From the NCBI GenBank assembly GCA_026724425.1, contig JAIUCV010000003.1, forward strand, positions 61,495,088-61,559,087: a stretch of DNA of 64,000 nucleotides, given 5' to 3'. Below, one piece after another: positions 24,901 to 36,692 of this stretch. Numbering within the stretch: the stretch's first letter is position 1; each line of letters begins with the position of its first letter. The notes below the pieces were generated by a model that searched no databases, was not told the origin of the DNA, and saw only the letters and a list, made by a program, of their open reading frames with translations. Position numbers and translations under genes: made by a program. The stretch comes from Erythrophleum ivorense (Eukaryota; Streptophyta; Magnoliopsida; Fabales; Fabaceae).

Positions 24901-27900
24901 ACATCTTGCATGCATTTAAGTGCACCCATGCAACTTGATTTTGCGGATATGTTATTAAAATTGATGGACCACTTTACTTGTGGTTTGTTGCATAACCCAT
25001 AGAACTAGGAAGTATATTCAAGCAACTCAACTGTGTGACTCACAGTTCTTTGTTATAGTTCCAATCCAAAATTTCTATGGTTAAGCGACTGTTTAAAAAC
25101 TTTTATGTTAGTTGTAGTAAGACAACAAAAATTAGACAGTTGTGTGGTGGTCAACTAAATAATGCAGGAGATAAGATGAACATAGTTTACCTATTTGTTC
25201 TTACTTGTGGATGAGGCAGAGACACAGGATTATTACTGGTTGAATTGATGATTATTAAAACTAATAGACCAAATAACAGTAAGTTCAGCTTACTTATCAG
25301 TTATATACTTCTGTTGTTTGCATTAACATTTAGTTGAGATTTTCTTTCTGAGCTATCTAAAAAGTTCACCTTTTTCTCTGGAATGATAGAAGCACTTGTG
25401 AGTGAAAATAAAGAGTTAAAGGAGAGAATAAGTCAGCATAACTAATTGCCTCTATGTTCAGGTTGTCATTATGCAATAATTATTAGATTCAGCACTTTGA
25501 CTGCAAATTGCATGAATCTATGCTTTTGAATCCTGGAAATTGACTTTCTGGCTATTAATATCTTTAGTTCTTCCATACCTAATCAATCTTAGAAGCTATT
25601 GTTGTCATATCTTTATGCCTTAATCTGCCTGGGACCAGTCCATATGTTTGTTAAACTGCTCCTTAACCCTAATTAATTGAAACTCATAATAATTGTTGCT
25701 AGACTTTGGCTCTGTTATTGTAACTTTTTGGTTGGTTCTTGATGGAATCAGATCATACATTTGTGGTTGTCTATGCACCAAGCACTAAAATGGAGTTCCT
25801 TTTCATGACCAGATCACTTCATGATTGGATGGATAATAAGATCTGTGTTTGCTAGAGATGGGCGAATGACAAGTGTGAACATGATGGGAATAGATATATA
25901 GTCATTCACTGTCGAAATTATGAAGAATTTTGGTGGTTAGCTTACTGCATGAAATATGGTAGTCAAACAAACATGAATTCAGCGATTTGAAAGTCATAGG
26001 TGTTTAATGTAAAAACTTTGACTACTAAAATGCTTGTTATGAGGGGTTAGTTTTATAAACACACTGTCATTGAGCTATTCAATAAAGTATCACAGTGATT
26101 TTCCATAGACCAAAAAAATCCAATCACTTGGGTTGTGCTTATGTCTGATTATATGTTTAATGGAGATTTACTATTCTTTTATGGGACTTCTATATGTGAA
26201 GAAGTTTTTCTGTTATGGTGTTGATATTGAGTTCTACTATTGTGATGGTTGTCGATTGTTATAATGGATACGTATTTTGATTTTGGTTTGTTTAATTTTG
26301 CTGCCAAGGAGGTAGTAATCAAAATTATTGGTGTTATATGTGGACTTGTAAGAAACTAGAGACCCTGAGAGTTGTGAATTAAAGACTTAAGCACTAATAA
26401 GGGAGTTGTGTACCCTGGTGTGCAACCTGCATAGTGGAGACAAGTTGGGAGAAGGTTGAGGGAACTACTCATGGGAAGTAGGTCGAAAACTTCTGGTAGT
26501 CTTGTTATTTTGTTAGATGATGTGGCCAATGAGAGTAGTTGGGTGAATGTTGAGGTGTTTCTCAGGTGAATATTTTGGAGAATTTTTAGAGCTATTGTTT
26601 GCTGAGGAATAGACCTAATTATGGGCCAAGCTTTTACATGTACGTATTCCTCCGGGCCCAGCTTGAGCTTGAGCCTAGCCTGATTTTAGACTTGTTTATT
26701 TTAGCTTGGGCCTGACCCAGTTAAGAAATGACAAGGTCCAGTTGGTCTGAATCTTAAAAAAAAAAAAGATAATGGGAGGTGAAAAGTAAGGCTTTGACAA
26801 CGTATCTGTTCGATCATTTTTTCTTAATACTCAAAAACACATGGTCCATATGAAACATGCAATTTTACCTTTTTTTTTTTTAACTTTTCTTCCACTAATC
26901 TTGGGAAGCTTCTTTGTTCTTTAATTTTTCCTCAATTTCTCCTTTTCATTGCAAGAAGAGGGAACCATTGGAAGTGTGGTCATGATTAGTGTGAACTGTG
27001 AAGATCAAAAGCCCTTGGCTGTGCGTTCGTTTACTTAGAGGAAGTTTAAATAGTTGTGCCTTCGTTTACTTACCCCAAAGAGCCATATTGTCACTGTTGC
27101 TGGACTGGAGTACTAAGAAGGTGCTACCTCTGCCTGATCAATTCTGACAGCCCTGTTGCTGCAAGTTGCTGTCTTGTGTCCTGAAGGGTTGAGAAAAATG
27201 ATGAAGGAGGGGTAGGAGTTGGAGAGTGGAGACACAGAGAGAGAGAGAGAGAGAGCAAACAGAGACAGAGTTTAGGAGAGGATATGATGAAGAGGCATCT
27301 AGGGTTTCCGTCATTATAGATAATACTGAAGTAATACACACACACATACACATATGAAAATTTGTGAACATATACAAATTATAATAAAAAATAACAATGA
27401 TATTAATACTACCCGGGCCTTGCTTAAAAAGCCCTTTTTAAAGCAGGCTTGATCTTATGGGCTATTATCCCTCTTGTTTTTTTTTGGGGGGGGGGGGGGG
27501 ACTGGGCCTATTGGATCAAGCAAGCTTTTTGATGTCAGGTCTACTAAAGAAGTTGTTAGGGTAGTTTTAGTTGCTTATGTTTTTGACTTAATGATTGAGT
27601 TGTTGGTTGTATGGTTATTTGTTTTTCTCTTTAAATAGGTATTGATTTAAGAAGCTGCAAGCTTTGTCAGCTTTAGAGAGATTGGTGAGATGTATTAAGA
27701 ATTTTGGAGAGTCTTGAAGGTGAAAAGTTAAGCTACTTGTAGTGCACCCATAATAAAGGGTATAAATGTCTTTCTATAGTCATAGTATTGATATTGTGGG
27801 GTGAATATTATACACGCCATAATTGAGTCTTTCAATAATATATTTGGCTTAATCTCTTCCTTTACTCCTTAACTTTTGCTCTCCCTATTTTCGCAACAAT

Positions 27901-29096
27901 GCTCATAACTTAGTAAGTCATAGATGTAATGGAAATTTCGGTTAAAGTTCGAGCAAACTTGGTGGGATGGGAGTCTGGGATGTGCACGCAATTTGTGGCT
28001 ATATAAAGGGTGTTCTCAGTAACACCAAATTTCTTCATGCAGGACAATGGACATCTCCAAAGAATGGCATCGTTTCCAGCGCCACCGATGGCTTGGGCTG
28101 GGCCCCAAGGAGTTCCAACTACCCCTGTAGTGAAAAGAGTTGTCAGACTTGATGTTCCTGTAGACAAATATCCAAATGTAAGTCAAAATCTTGCTCTTGA
28201 ACTTCAGTTTATATCAAGTTTTCTTGTTCAATGTGCTAGGTTTTTGACTCAAAGCTTCACAGTATAATTTCGTTGGCCGAATTCTGGGGCCTCGTGGGAA
28301 CTCATTGAAAAGGGTTGAAGCCATGACCGAATGTAGGGTTTACATCAGAGGCTGTGGCTCTGTGAAGGACTCTATCAAGGTAAATATAATATAGATATAT
28401 CCTCCCTGCAGAACTGTGTTCTAACTCGATATTTGTTTTCTGAGATGCACAAACTTACATGAAAAATACATTATTTTCCCCAATATTACCCAAATAAGTT
28501 TGACATTTTTTGTTCAAATCACTGGTTACTTCACCTGATCATTCTGTGTTTAAGCCCCCCCCCCCCCTCTCTTTCTCTTTTCAAAATTTCTGGTAATTAA
28601 TATCCTTTTTCCATACTAGAAGTTAGAAGTTCACTTACAATGTCATTTTTTATTTGTTCTTCAACTTTCCTAGACCCTTGTTATGGACCTTGACTTTTGA
28701 TTGTAGGAAGAGAAGCTTAAAGATAAACCTGGGTATGAGCACCTTAAGGAGCCATTGCATGTGTTGGTGGAGGCAGAGTTTCCGGAAGACATAATCAATT
28801 CTCGATTGGAACATGCTGTGGCAATACTTGAAAATCTTTTGAAGCCTGTGGTATGTACATATCATTATTCATGATAGTTTTCACATTAGTTGTGCCTCTT
28901 TTTCTGGGCAAGTCATTATTTTTTGTTAACACGCCAGGATGAATCCCTTGATCACTATAAGAAGCAGCAATTAAGGGAGTTGGCTATGCTAAACGGTACT
29001 TTGAGGGAAGAAAGCCCAAGCATGAGCCCAAGCATGAGTCCAAGTATGTCACCCTTTAACAGTACAGGAATGAAACGAGCCAAGACAGGAAGATGA
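18989..29096 (+). CDS. STAR-family KH-domain RNA-binding protein (QKI/SPIN1-like)
   Basis: Seven exons, 293 residues: 18989..19089, 20571..20656, 21256..21395, 28043..28177, 28263..28379, 28707..28850, 28938..29096. All are GT-AG and in phase. It is close to the plant group containing rice SPIN1 and Arabidopsis At4g26480/At5g56140. The N terminus MGERIPPGSYFQYPPPG and the YLTELLAERQKLGPF...LNQEIRRVSGF region (about 34-75) form the dimerisation part. An extended KH domain lies at about 140-250: RLDVPVDKYPNYNFVGRILG, the GPRG RNA-contact loop at 163-166, and PLHVLVEAEFPEDI. The C-terminal tail SPSMSPSMSPFNSTGMKRAKTGR has Ser-Pro repeats and a basic end. Expected role: RNA binding in pre-mRNA processing or transport. 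Residue 185 is Cys (IRGCGS) where relatives that I recall usually have Arg or Gln. Intron 3 is 6.6 kb and transposon-laden. Confidence 0.93.
21790..23620 (-). mobile_element. RTE-type LINE remnant, 5'-truncated and interrupted
   Basis: Read on the minus strand, reverse-transcriptase blocks appear in order: EKAYNKVSREN (about 23600-23540, with an internal stop), LTLSFYLFTLILDVL, then a degenerate catalytic box FANDII where FADD is expected, then ESRKEITEKLEMW and HGFRLNKNKTKYMKCKFNKRRT. The frame then breaks at the inserted element and resumes as LEVKIKEYTISQVT with a stop at about 22435. The 3' end has the GGTGGGGTTGACTACATGG tail and terminal (GTT)n typical of plant RTE LINEs (21791-21840). 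Several stops and the lost catalytic Asp show it is dead. The exact 5' border is uncertain. Confidence 0.8.
22445..23155. mobile_element. Non-autonomous hAT-type element nested in the LINE
   Basis: Ends TAGGGGTGTG and (inward from the right) TAAGGGTGTG. Flanking 8-mers GGCTAGAA and TGCTAGAA match at seven of eight positions and fit a hAT target duplication. The interior has GGGTCAGG/GGGCCAGG-rich ends and an AT-rich core without coding capacity. LINE coding homology stops at one side and resumes at the other, which dates this insertion after the LINE. Confidence 0.75.
24061..25445 (+). pseudogene. Unrecognised five-segment exon chain inside the KH intron
   Basis: Five segments flanked by AG and GT signals stay open and in phase when joined: 24061..24082 (weak), 24177..24221, 24511..24548, 24623..24680, 25390..25445. 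They end at a TAA stop at 25443. The joined text reads PGSNFHLKLQSIDLG, NKSSSKLDETMQ, NIASGESLIPDFNPASIDE and EALVSENKELKERISQHN. The last part is a short Leu/Glu/Lys helix resembling a coiled-coil end. I do not recognise the family. It may be the 3' end of a captured or duplicated gene, a nested gene missing its 5' part, or an alternative 3' end of the KH gene: KH exon 3 ends in phase 0 and the first segment begins in phase 0. Confidence 0.45.
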
Positions 29097-29127
29097 CCCT
29101 GATATGTTGAAGGTGGATCATTATAAA

Positions 29128-29150
29128 TATATATATATATATATATATAT
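29128..29150. repeat. (TA)n microsatellite in the KH 3' UTR
   Basis: About 11 TA units lie 30 bases downstream of the stop codon. Confidence 0.85.
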
Positions 29151-32100
29151 TCTCAAGCTAAGTTATCTGCCTCTGATCTCTTAGAAGACGTGATGGTCTT
29201 TTCACTGATATAGTTGACCTGAATCACCCCTGGGGGTTGAATCTCCACAAGCAGCTAGTTGGGATGCCAGAGTTTTGGCGCTGATTTGTTCGACATGTCT
29301 GATCGGATGGGTTATTTACTTCATTCATTCTGTCTAGTACGCTTTGATGTCTATTCTTTGGTGTGTTGACCCCCGGAACATTGACTGTCAGTTCACTTGT
29401 TACAGTAGTGACTAGTATTCAGGTGCTACGGAGTAGCATACTTCTAGTGTAATAGAAGATTCTTTGCATTTGTCAGATCATTAGATTACGTGCATATGTT
29501 TAGATATGCATGGTATTGACACTAAAATAAATTTGAGTAGAATGCTTTTGATTGTATTGCAGCATGAATATTTTGACATCATTGTTATTATTTCAAGTTA
29601 GCAAGTGGTTTTGGTGAGTTTTGTATCCTGGAATTTGAAGTGGAACTACAAAGACAAGTGCCCTTTTTCATCACCAAACAGCCATTAATGCTAGGTATTT
29701 GCTATGGTATAGCTTGTGCTGGTATGAAATATAGATATCAAATTTATTTTTGGTTCTGATACCAAGTCAGGTGTACTGTTTCAATCTTGAAGTTTGCAGG
29801 ATAGCAGTTTGCTACTTGTCACTACTAAGGAGATGTGACTGAAGTATCAGGTCAAATGGGGGTTGTAGGGATGATTGATGAAAATGAATGCCTACTGAGT
29901 TACGCCTAGATGGATGTGCACACGCTAGGTCGTGAAGCTTTTCACTTTCTGACATTGTGTGGTAGAAAGATGCAACTTTTCAGCCTTTTTGGCATGCTAG
30001 TGTAATTTGATGCTGTTCTATTTCAATACTTGTAATAAAAAGGTCAGTGTAGTTGGTTGGAAAAAAGTTATTAGATGTTGTACCAAGTTTAATTCATTAT
30101 ACAGGATTGGTCTGGTAATGAAGATGAACATGTGTTTGGTTAAGCATAATGTCACTGGTTTAAACCCTGATAAGGTCAATTTTCTGGGATTAAACTGCTT
30201 TTTTTAAAATTTTGGGTGAGTCCATCCAATATAGATGGCTTGCCATTGATTAGATTAGTGCGTATCAAGGGGAGAAAGAGAGAGAGAGAGAGAAGGAAAA
30301 AAAAAAACTCAATGGAGTGTACCATTCTGTTGAAATTAACCCAAACTTTAGACACGTATTTCAATTGAAAATCCTTATGGGGCTTTAACCAAAGTTTGTG
30401 ACACTAATAAGTAACAAGGAATCGATCAATAAATGCTTGTTGACTGGTGGAGAGGGGCGTTCAGCTTCAAGGCAAAAAGCTGCAATAAGCAATATGTTAA
30501 ATTATCCAATGCACAATAAATGATAATTTTTAAAAGAATCCGATTTGTATAAACGGATAAAAGAAACGGTGTACAAAGAGACAGGTTACATATTATCTAT
30601 CATTTAATTACAACTTTTAGATCATTTGAATGACCTGGATGATGTCACACGTATAACATTGATGGCACTTGAAACACCATAAAACTATCCTTTAATTAAT
30701 TTATCGTCCTTGTGTAATATTCACATTTTGAGTAGATATGGTCACCCTCTACCTCATCAGAATATCCCACTACCTACCCCTTTTGAAGTGAAGTGAACAA
30801 AATTTTCAGAGCGAAAATTTTCATTCTCAAAAAATTATTTGCCTGAGAAATATGTTTTAAAACATGCAAAAAGCCGTCATTGACTGATTTACATGATAAC
30901 TTTTTTACCTGAATTTACACGCCTGTCATTTATCTTTAGTCTTCATAATTAGGTGATGGCCTTGATTAATTGATAGTTTTCATGATTATTAATACCATGT
31001 CCGTCATTTTTCTTACAAACTTTCTTATTGTGATAAACTATCACATAAAACTAGCAATTGTATTGTTTTCACAATCCCCACCACTATTATATCATTTTAC
31101 ATACGTTCTCAGTTAAATCAAAGAGAAGTGAGAAAAGGAAAAAAGTACATCTAATGATGGTGCGCGCGCGCGTGTAATATGATATTTATATAAATAGATA
31201 AGGTAATATTATAAATTCTAAAAAAATTACAGATATTTTACCTCGACTGCTCATTAAAATAAGGACAAATTACAGCTTATCCCTTATTAGTTTAAAATCA
31301 GTTTGTTTTGTGATTTAAATTGTCATTCCATGTTGTTGTATTTTGTATAACTACTATTTAACTATCTCGTGGTATTTTCACATTCAAATTTTAACAAAAT
31401 TAATTATATGAATGTTGAAACGATAAATAATTTTATTATTAAATATAAATTTCACTTATATTTTAAATAGTTCACAATGTTCTTAGACTATTTTTGAGAT
31501 TAAGCAAACAATTTCAAGTTCAAAATGTCAATTTCATCTTAAGAAGACTGAAACTGTTATTTCAACTTTCATATAACTTTCAATTAAAATTAAAAAAAAT
31601 GCCACAAACTAATTAATTACTAACAAATTACACAGGAGTTGAATGACACAAAAATCAATTTATGTAAATTATGTCATATATTATATTAAATCATATTATA
31701 CATAAATATTATTATTAAAAAGAAAACCATCAAATGCAGGCAAGCGTCCCTATGCGTATTTGATGGCGGAGCGCTAGAGCACTCTCGTGAGAATATGGTG
31801 TGATAAGATCATTTATATATATATATATATATATATAGGTAAAGCTTGCGTCAGATTTTCTACTAAACATGACATATAATTTTATTCGTAAAAAGCATTT
31901 ACTTATGATATTTTTGATAAACTGCTCTTTAATTTTTGTTCATTAAAAAAAAAACTCAAAAGCACTTGTGTAATACATTATCCTGAAATAAAAAATTGTG
32001 AAAGTATTATTACTAAACAAGGAAAGTTTTAAATGAAGCCACGGAAATTTTTAAGGGTCTTTTGCACGATGTTGTGTGAAAGTTAACATGAGTTTCGTCA

Positions 32101-32367
32101 TTAGTAAAATTGGGAAATATGATATTATCGACAGAGGTCTCACATCAGGGTAGCTTTGAGAGTTGAGAGGAAAAAGGAAGAGAGAGAAAAAAAAAAGGAA
32201 AAAAAGAGAGCAAATAGGAATAGATGATTAAATGTTAATTTTACTTCTCCATATTATGAAAACTTTTTCTTCCAAATTGGAGGAATATAAAATATAAAGA
32301 AAGAAGGACTTATTAACAAAGGAAGAAAGATTGTGGAAGGTTAATTGAAAATTTTTTTATTATCCCC

Positions 32368-32470
32368 CTTCCTTAATAACTCCTAAACAAAAAGAAAGGT
32401 TTCAATAAAACATTATCTTCCCTTATTAATAACTCCCAGACAAAGAGAAAGGTTTCAATAAAACCTTTCC
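32368..32470. repeat. Imperfect tandem duplication, 2 x about 50 bp
   Basis: Two copies share TTAATAACTCC and GAAAGGTTTCAATAAAAC, separated by about 50 bases. Confidence 0.75.
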
Positions 32471-33629
32471 ATTCCCTCCATTATTTCCAATCAAACATAC
32501 CCTTAAAGTTGAATCTGATTTCTCTGCTGTGCAGTGTGCCCAGAGAGAAAAATTTTAAGATGAAAAAAATCATTAAATTAAATTAAAATATTTTTAGCTA
32601 AAATTCTCTGCATAGCAGACACAGTACAATAGAAGATCCCAGCACCTTAAAGTTTAACCTTTCAAAGCTATTCAGTAATTAGAAGTCAGAGAAGCTGGGC
32701 CTATTTTGTGAAGATCCTCTTCATTCATCTCACCCAGAATATTTGATAAAAGCAAAGTTCTGAGATTGCTCCAAAATATAACAACTAACAAGAAGACATT
32801 CATGTACACCATGTACTGCTTTTAACATGTCAAAACTTGAATTTCGATCAAACACGTGAACATATATGAGATGTATCGTAGACTCTAAGTGACCATGTCC
32901 GATCACTTGCTTCTTTACCTCATCTGTATAGGTAATTGAATAACATATATCTATATATATATGTATTAAAAAAATCATTGAATAGCATTACAAACGTTTC
33001 AAATCCTAACCTCATCGTAGGACATAGTATCCATCTTGATTACACAAGAAGCAAAATTTTCAAACTAACAAAGCCGCCTAAGCCTGCATGAACAGAAATT
33101 TAAAACGATATGACGTAATTATCAGATAAAAGTCATTCAAGAGAAGCAGAACATCATGACAAAATTCCTGCTCGAAAACCAAAAACATATCTCCATCCCA
33201 ATTCTTAAACAAAAAATAGCGTCTTTGCAGAATTTATTCTGACAAGAAAATTGGGTGTTAACATGCATTGAAAGGTAAACAAAAATATCAGGTAAGGTCA
33301 CTTGGACAGTAGCGGCATTTAGATGTTCATTAGGGAAAAGGCTTGTAGGCTGCACAGATTGGATATAAGTAGCGAAAAGCTTGATGTAATCTGAGAAGTT
33401 AGCTTATGCCATCAAATACCAAAGGATAAATTTCAGATTTGCAATTTTTTTTCTTTTTTCATGAATAAAAGAAGATTTTTCTATCTGATTGCCAACAGCA
33501 AACCACACAACAAATCTAAGAAAGTCTTTACTGTCTTCATATTCCACTCCGTGAGGAAAAACAAAAAGCTAAACTATGATGGAAGACCAACCTCAATTAC
33601 AATTATCACAAGATGTTGAACTTCAGAGG

Positions 33630-34748
33630 TCATTCCCTAAGGCCAAGCTCAAGCTCTAACTCATCATCCTCTTCAAACAACTTCAAAAGACGAGCATATT
33701 GGTCTTCTCTTTTCTTCTTCTGCCACAACTTAAACAGGAAAAAAGTGAACAGAAAAATTACCACGAGCACAATTACTATAATGGCAACTGTAGAACCAGT
33801 GCTTTTAGGCTTTGCAGCATCATTGAAACCAGATGAATCATCAGAAACGCCTGAGAAAACAATCCCCTAAAAAGAAATTAGATAATCTGGCGTGTGTATC
33901 TGTGCAAGTCTGAGAGAAAAAGAGAGAGATTTGAATGAAGAGCATAATTGAAGTTGCTACACCAACTATACTGAAGATTAACATAATTAGGATCAGTGCA
34001 ATTTGAAAGTAGTACAAATTTTCAACTCAAGCAGAGGAAAATAACGAAGAAGTAAGGACCATGTCTCATAATAAGGTCCTCCATTTAAGTTATAATCCAA
34101 AAACAGTCAATGTCCTAAAATTATGCTGTGATGCTTATTGCTAAAAGAATACACATTCAAAGCAGCTACGGTAGGAATTCTAGCTTCAGCTGTCATAAAT
34201 GTCTTAAAGCTTCAAAATTTTGCCTTTGAAGAGACATGTACTTAGATTACAGCAAATACAAGACAAACGAAATTTATCCATCGATATTTTATAACTGATC
34301 AATCAAGTAGACTATTTTGCAAAATCAGAGGTGGGTTTTAGATGCTAGTACCAAAAAACATCAAATCACTATCAAAAGCATCATGCTTTCGTTTATATGT
34401 TTCCACTCTGAGATTTAAGAAAATATGGCCAGAAAATTTCTCAACGAAATAGGTAACGGGAAATATTGGCATAGCTTATGCATCCATAAAAAGTAATCAA
34501 ATTACCTTTAGAACTACAACGAATATGAATTTCGATCAATAAAAATACATGAAAAACAGAGAAGCAACATGCAAACCTAAATATAGCTACAAATAAAATA
34601 AATATCAAACCAGATCAAATTAAAAGCTTAAGGAATTGCGATAAGACGCGTGCAGAGATGGAGAGGGCGAACCTAGGATAAATCGTAACGAGCACCAAAG
34701 GAAGAATAAGAGGAATTTCAGCGATCTGCTTCGGGGAATCGCACTCAT
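33630..34748 (-). CDS. Small single-pass membrane protein (98 residues)
   Basis: Two exons, 34673..34748 and 33630..33850, are joined through donor CTAG|GTTCGC and acceptor TTCTCAG|GCG. Residues 1-26 are a typical secretory signal (basic start, then KFLLFFLWCSLRFILG). Residues 27-45 are a short acidic/Ser linker, 46-67 a strong membrane span (AIIVIVLVVIFLFTFFLF), and 68-98 a cytosolic tail with a KKKR stop-transfer cluster and an acidic EEDDELELELGLRE end. This predicts a type I topology. I do not recognise a named family, though the pattern looks like a conserved plant small protein. The ELELEL tail may bind partners. An alternative acceptor 16 bases upstream would change the frame and hit a stop. 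Confidence 0.75.
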
Positions 34749-36692
34749 TTCTGTGCTTCTGGAGAGATCGCAGATTTTGAAATCAACGCCACAAGGGATT
34801 TCTCAAAACTCTCAAATTCGATAAAAATAAATTCGCAATTTGTCAATCGCTTTTTGGAGGATTGCTAGTCGGACCCCTCCTCTTGTGTTCCTGTCTAGAA
34901 AAAAAATACCTATTGAAAAGGGGAGAAAAAAACCCAAAAATAAAAATTATTAGACATTATAATTTTTTTTATAAAAAAAGTTTCGATGATATAGCCTAGG
35001 GACAAGAAAATGACTAAACTTATATATAATTTTTTAATATTTTAATATTTTTAGTATCAAATTTTTAAAATAATTCTCTAATAAAAATATAATTTAATTA
35101 AAAAATATATAGTTATTTATAAATATTATACACGACATTTTTAAATTTAGAGAATTTTAGTTCTAATTTAAGAATTTTATAATAATGATATAAAAAATTT
35201 TATATAAATTGTTAGAATAAACTTGCCTTATATCCTAATTATTAAAATTTTTAATTAAAATATAATAAATATATAATAAAATATAATAAATACATAATTT
35301 AATTCAAAAATTACACAATTAAACTATATACTTATTGTATTTTGATTAATGAACATAACAATAAGAATATAAAAATTATATATAAATTTTTTCTTTTACT
35401 TATAAAATCTCCATATCATCAGTTTTTTAAAAAATCTAAATCATTTCAAGAAAAAACGTAAATACATCCTTTTTTTTTTTTGGCCAATTAATGTATCATT
35501 CCAAAATGAAAAATGAAAACACAGGATGATGACAAAATTTTGGGACTATGATAATGATTATTAAAGTTCGATTTGATCATGGGTGAATTACTGAATTCAC
35601 GAGCCTAACTTTTGTCAAAATTAAAGAACTGATTACAAAACTCAAATTTTTTATAAAAGTAAATATATGAACTGTATAGGTTATTAGGTCCGAATTATAT
35701 CTAGTATCTTCCCTTTGATATGAGATTCCAATATATGAACTCCAACTTATATGTCATAAGGCTATTCTTCATAATATTTCGCGTATTTCTTTAAATAATG
35801 CAAGATAAATTCATTTCCCCTTTACTTGTGATCGTGTTAAAAATTTAAAAAGAGAATAACTGAGAGTAAAATAATACAAGTAAAGAGCTCGTCTCAAATA
35901 TCTTGCCAACAAAAAGCCTAAAGCTATATTTATTTTAAAAAAGGTTAATTGTGATTGCTTTAATAACTATATTTATTTTCATTAAAAAAACTATATTTAT
36001 AGTTGATTAACTATCCATTTTATTATTCACTATGAAGTAAATATTTTAAGATAGTTCTCATTATATTTTGAAAAGTTATCATATATTCCCAATCCACGCC
36101 TTTATGTGCCAATTCTCAATGAAATGTGAAGGGCCATTTAGATAGAATATTTTTTTTCTAAGAAATTATAAGAAAGAAGTTGAGGAGAAAGAAAGAACGA
36201 AGGATTTAATACAAATCTTTCCTACATCTAAATCAAAATTTTCCTTTTCTTGTATTCTGTTTTTATTTTTCTCAATTTAAATATACCTTTAGATATCAAG
36301 TATTAAACAAATTACATAGGCGTCTTATTAATACACACCGCTGAATGTCATTTTTGGCATAGAAAGAGGGTCAAAGATTCAAAGGACAAAACAAAACGTG
36401 CTAAAATTTGACATCATGAAATTTTAGATATCTAAAATTCATGCGTAGTGTGATATTTAGAATTCACGACAGCTCCTTTTAATTCCATTAACCCAGAGGA
36501 ATTTCAATTAAGAGAATCCCATTTGTCTATTCGTCTTACAGTAATCAAAATTGTACCAACAAAATCAAGCATTTTAAAGTTAAAACAATGTTTCTCAAAT
36601 TAAGTACAGCTAAGGCTTCGCTTTTAACTGGAAAAGGAAATAAATTAACTCTACCAAAAGCATACCCTTCCTTTCGACTAGGGATTGGTCTT
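34749..36692. other. Promoter of the small membrane protein gene and eEF1B-gamma 3' flank
   Basis: 34749-34900 is the likely leader and promoter. 34950-36500 is AT-rich without recognisable features. The last 190 bases are the eEF1B-gamma 3' UTR. Confidence 0.5.

Larger units (their letters stand above)
21396..28042 (+). other. Giant third intron of the KH gene
   Basis: Contains a minus-strand LINE remnant (about 21790-23620), a hAT-like element inside it (22445-23155), an in-phase series of exon-like segments (24061-25445), and GGGCC-rich decayed repeat sequence (about 26610-27546). A possible LTR-like stretch lies around it. Confidence 0.7.
29097..33629. other. KH gene 3' UTR and intergenic region
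   Basis: 29097-29600 is the likely 3' UTR. 30000-32500 is AT-rich with a short alternating GCGCGC tract at 31160, a (TA)n at 31816-31838, and an imperfect direct repeat at 32368-32470. 32700-33400 is less AT-rich with an 82-codon minus-strand open frame (32730-32978) of unknown meaning. 33400-33629 is the presumed 3' UTR of the next minus-strand gene. Confidence 0.45.

Noticed and set aside
26610..27546. Possible hAT-like element with TAGACCTRA ends and GGGCC blocks
   Set aside because: Flanking 8-mers do not match and the ends agree over too few bases; kept only as a note in the intron entry.
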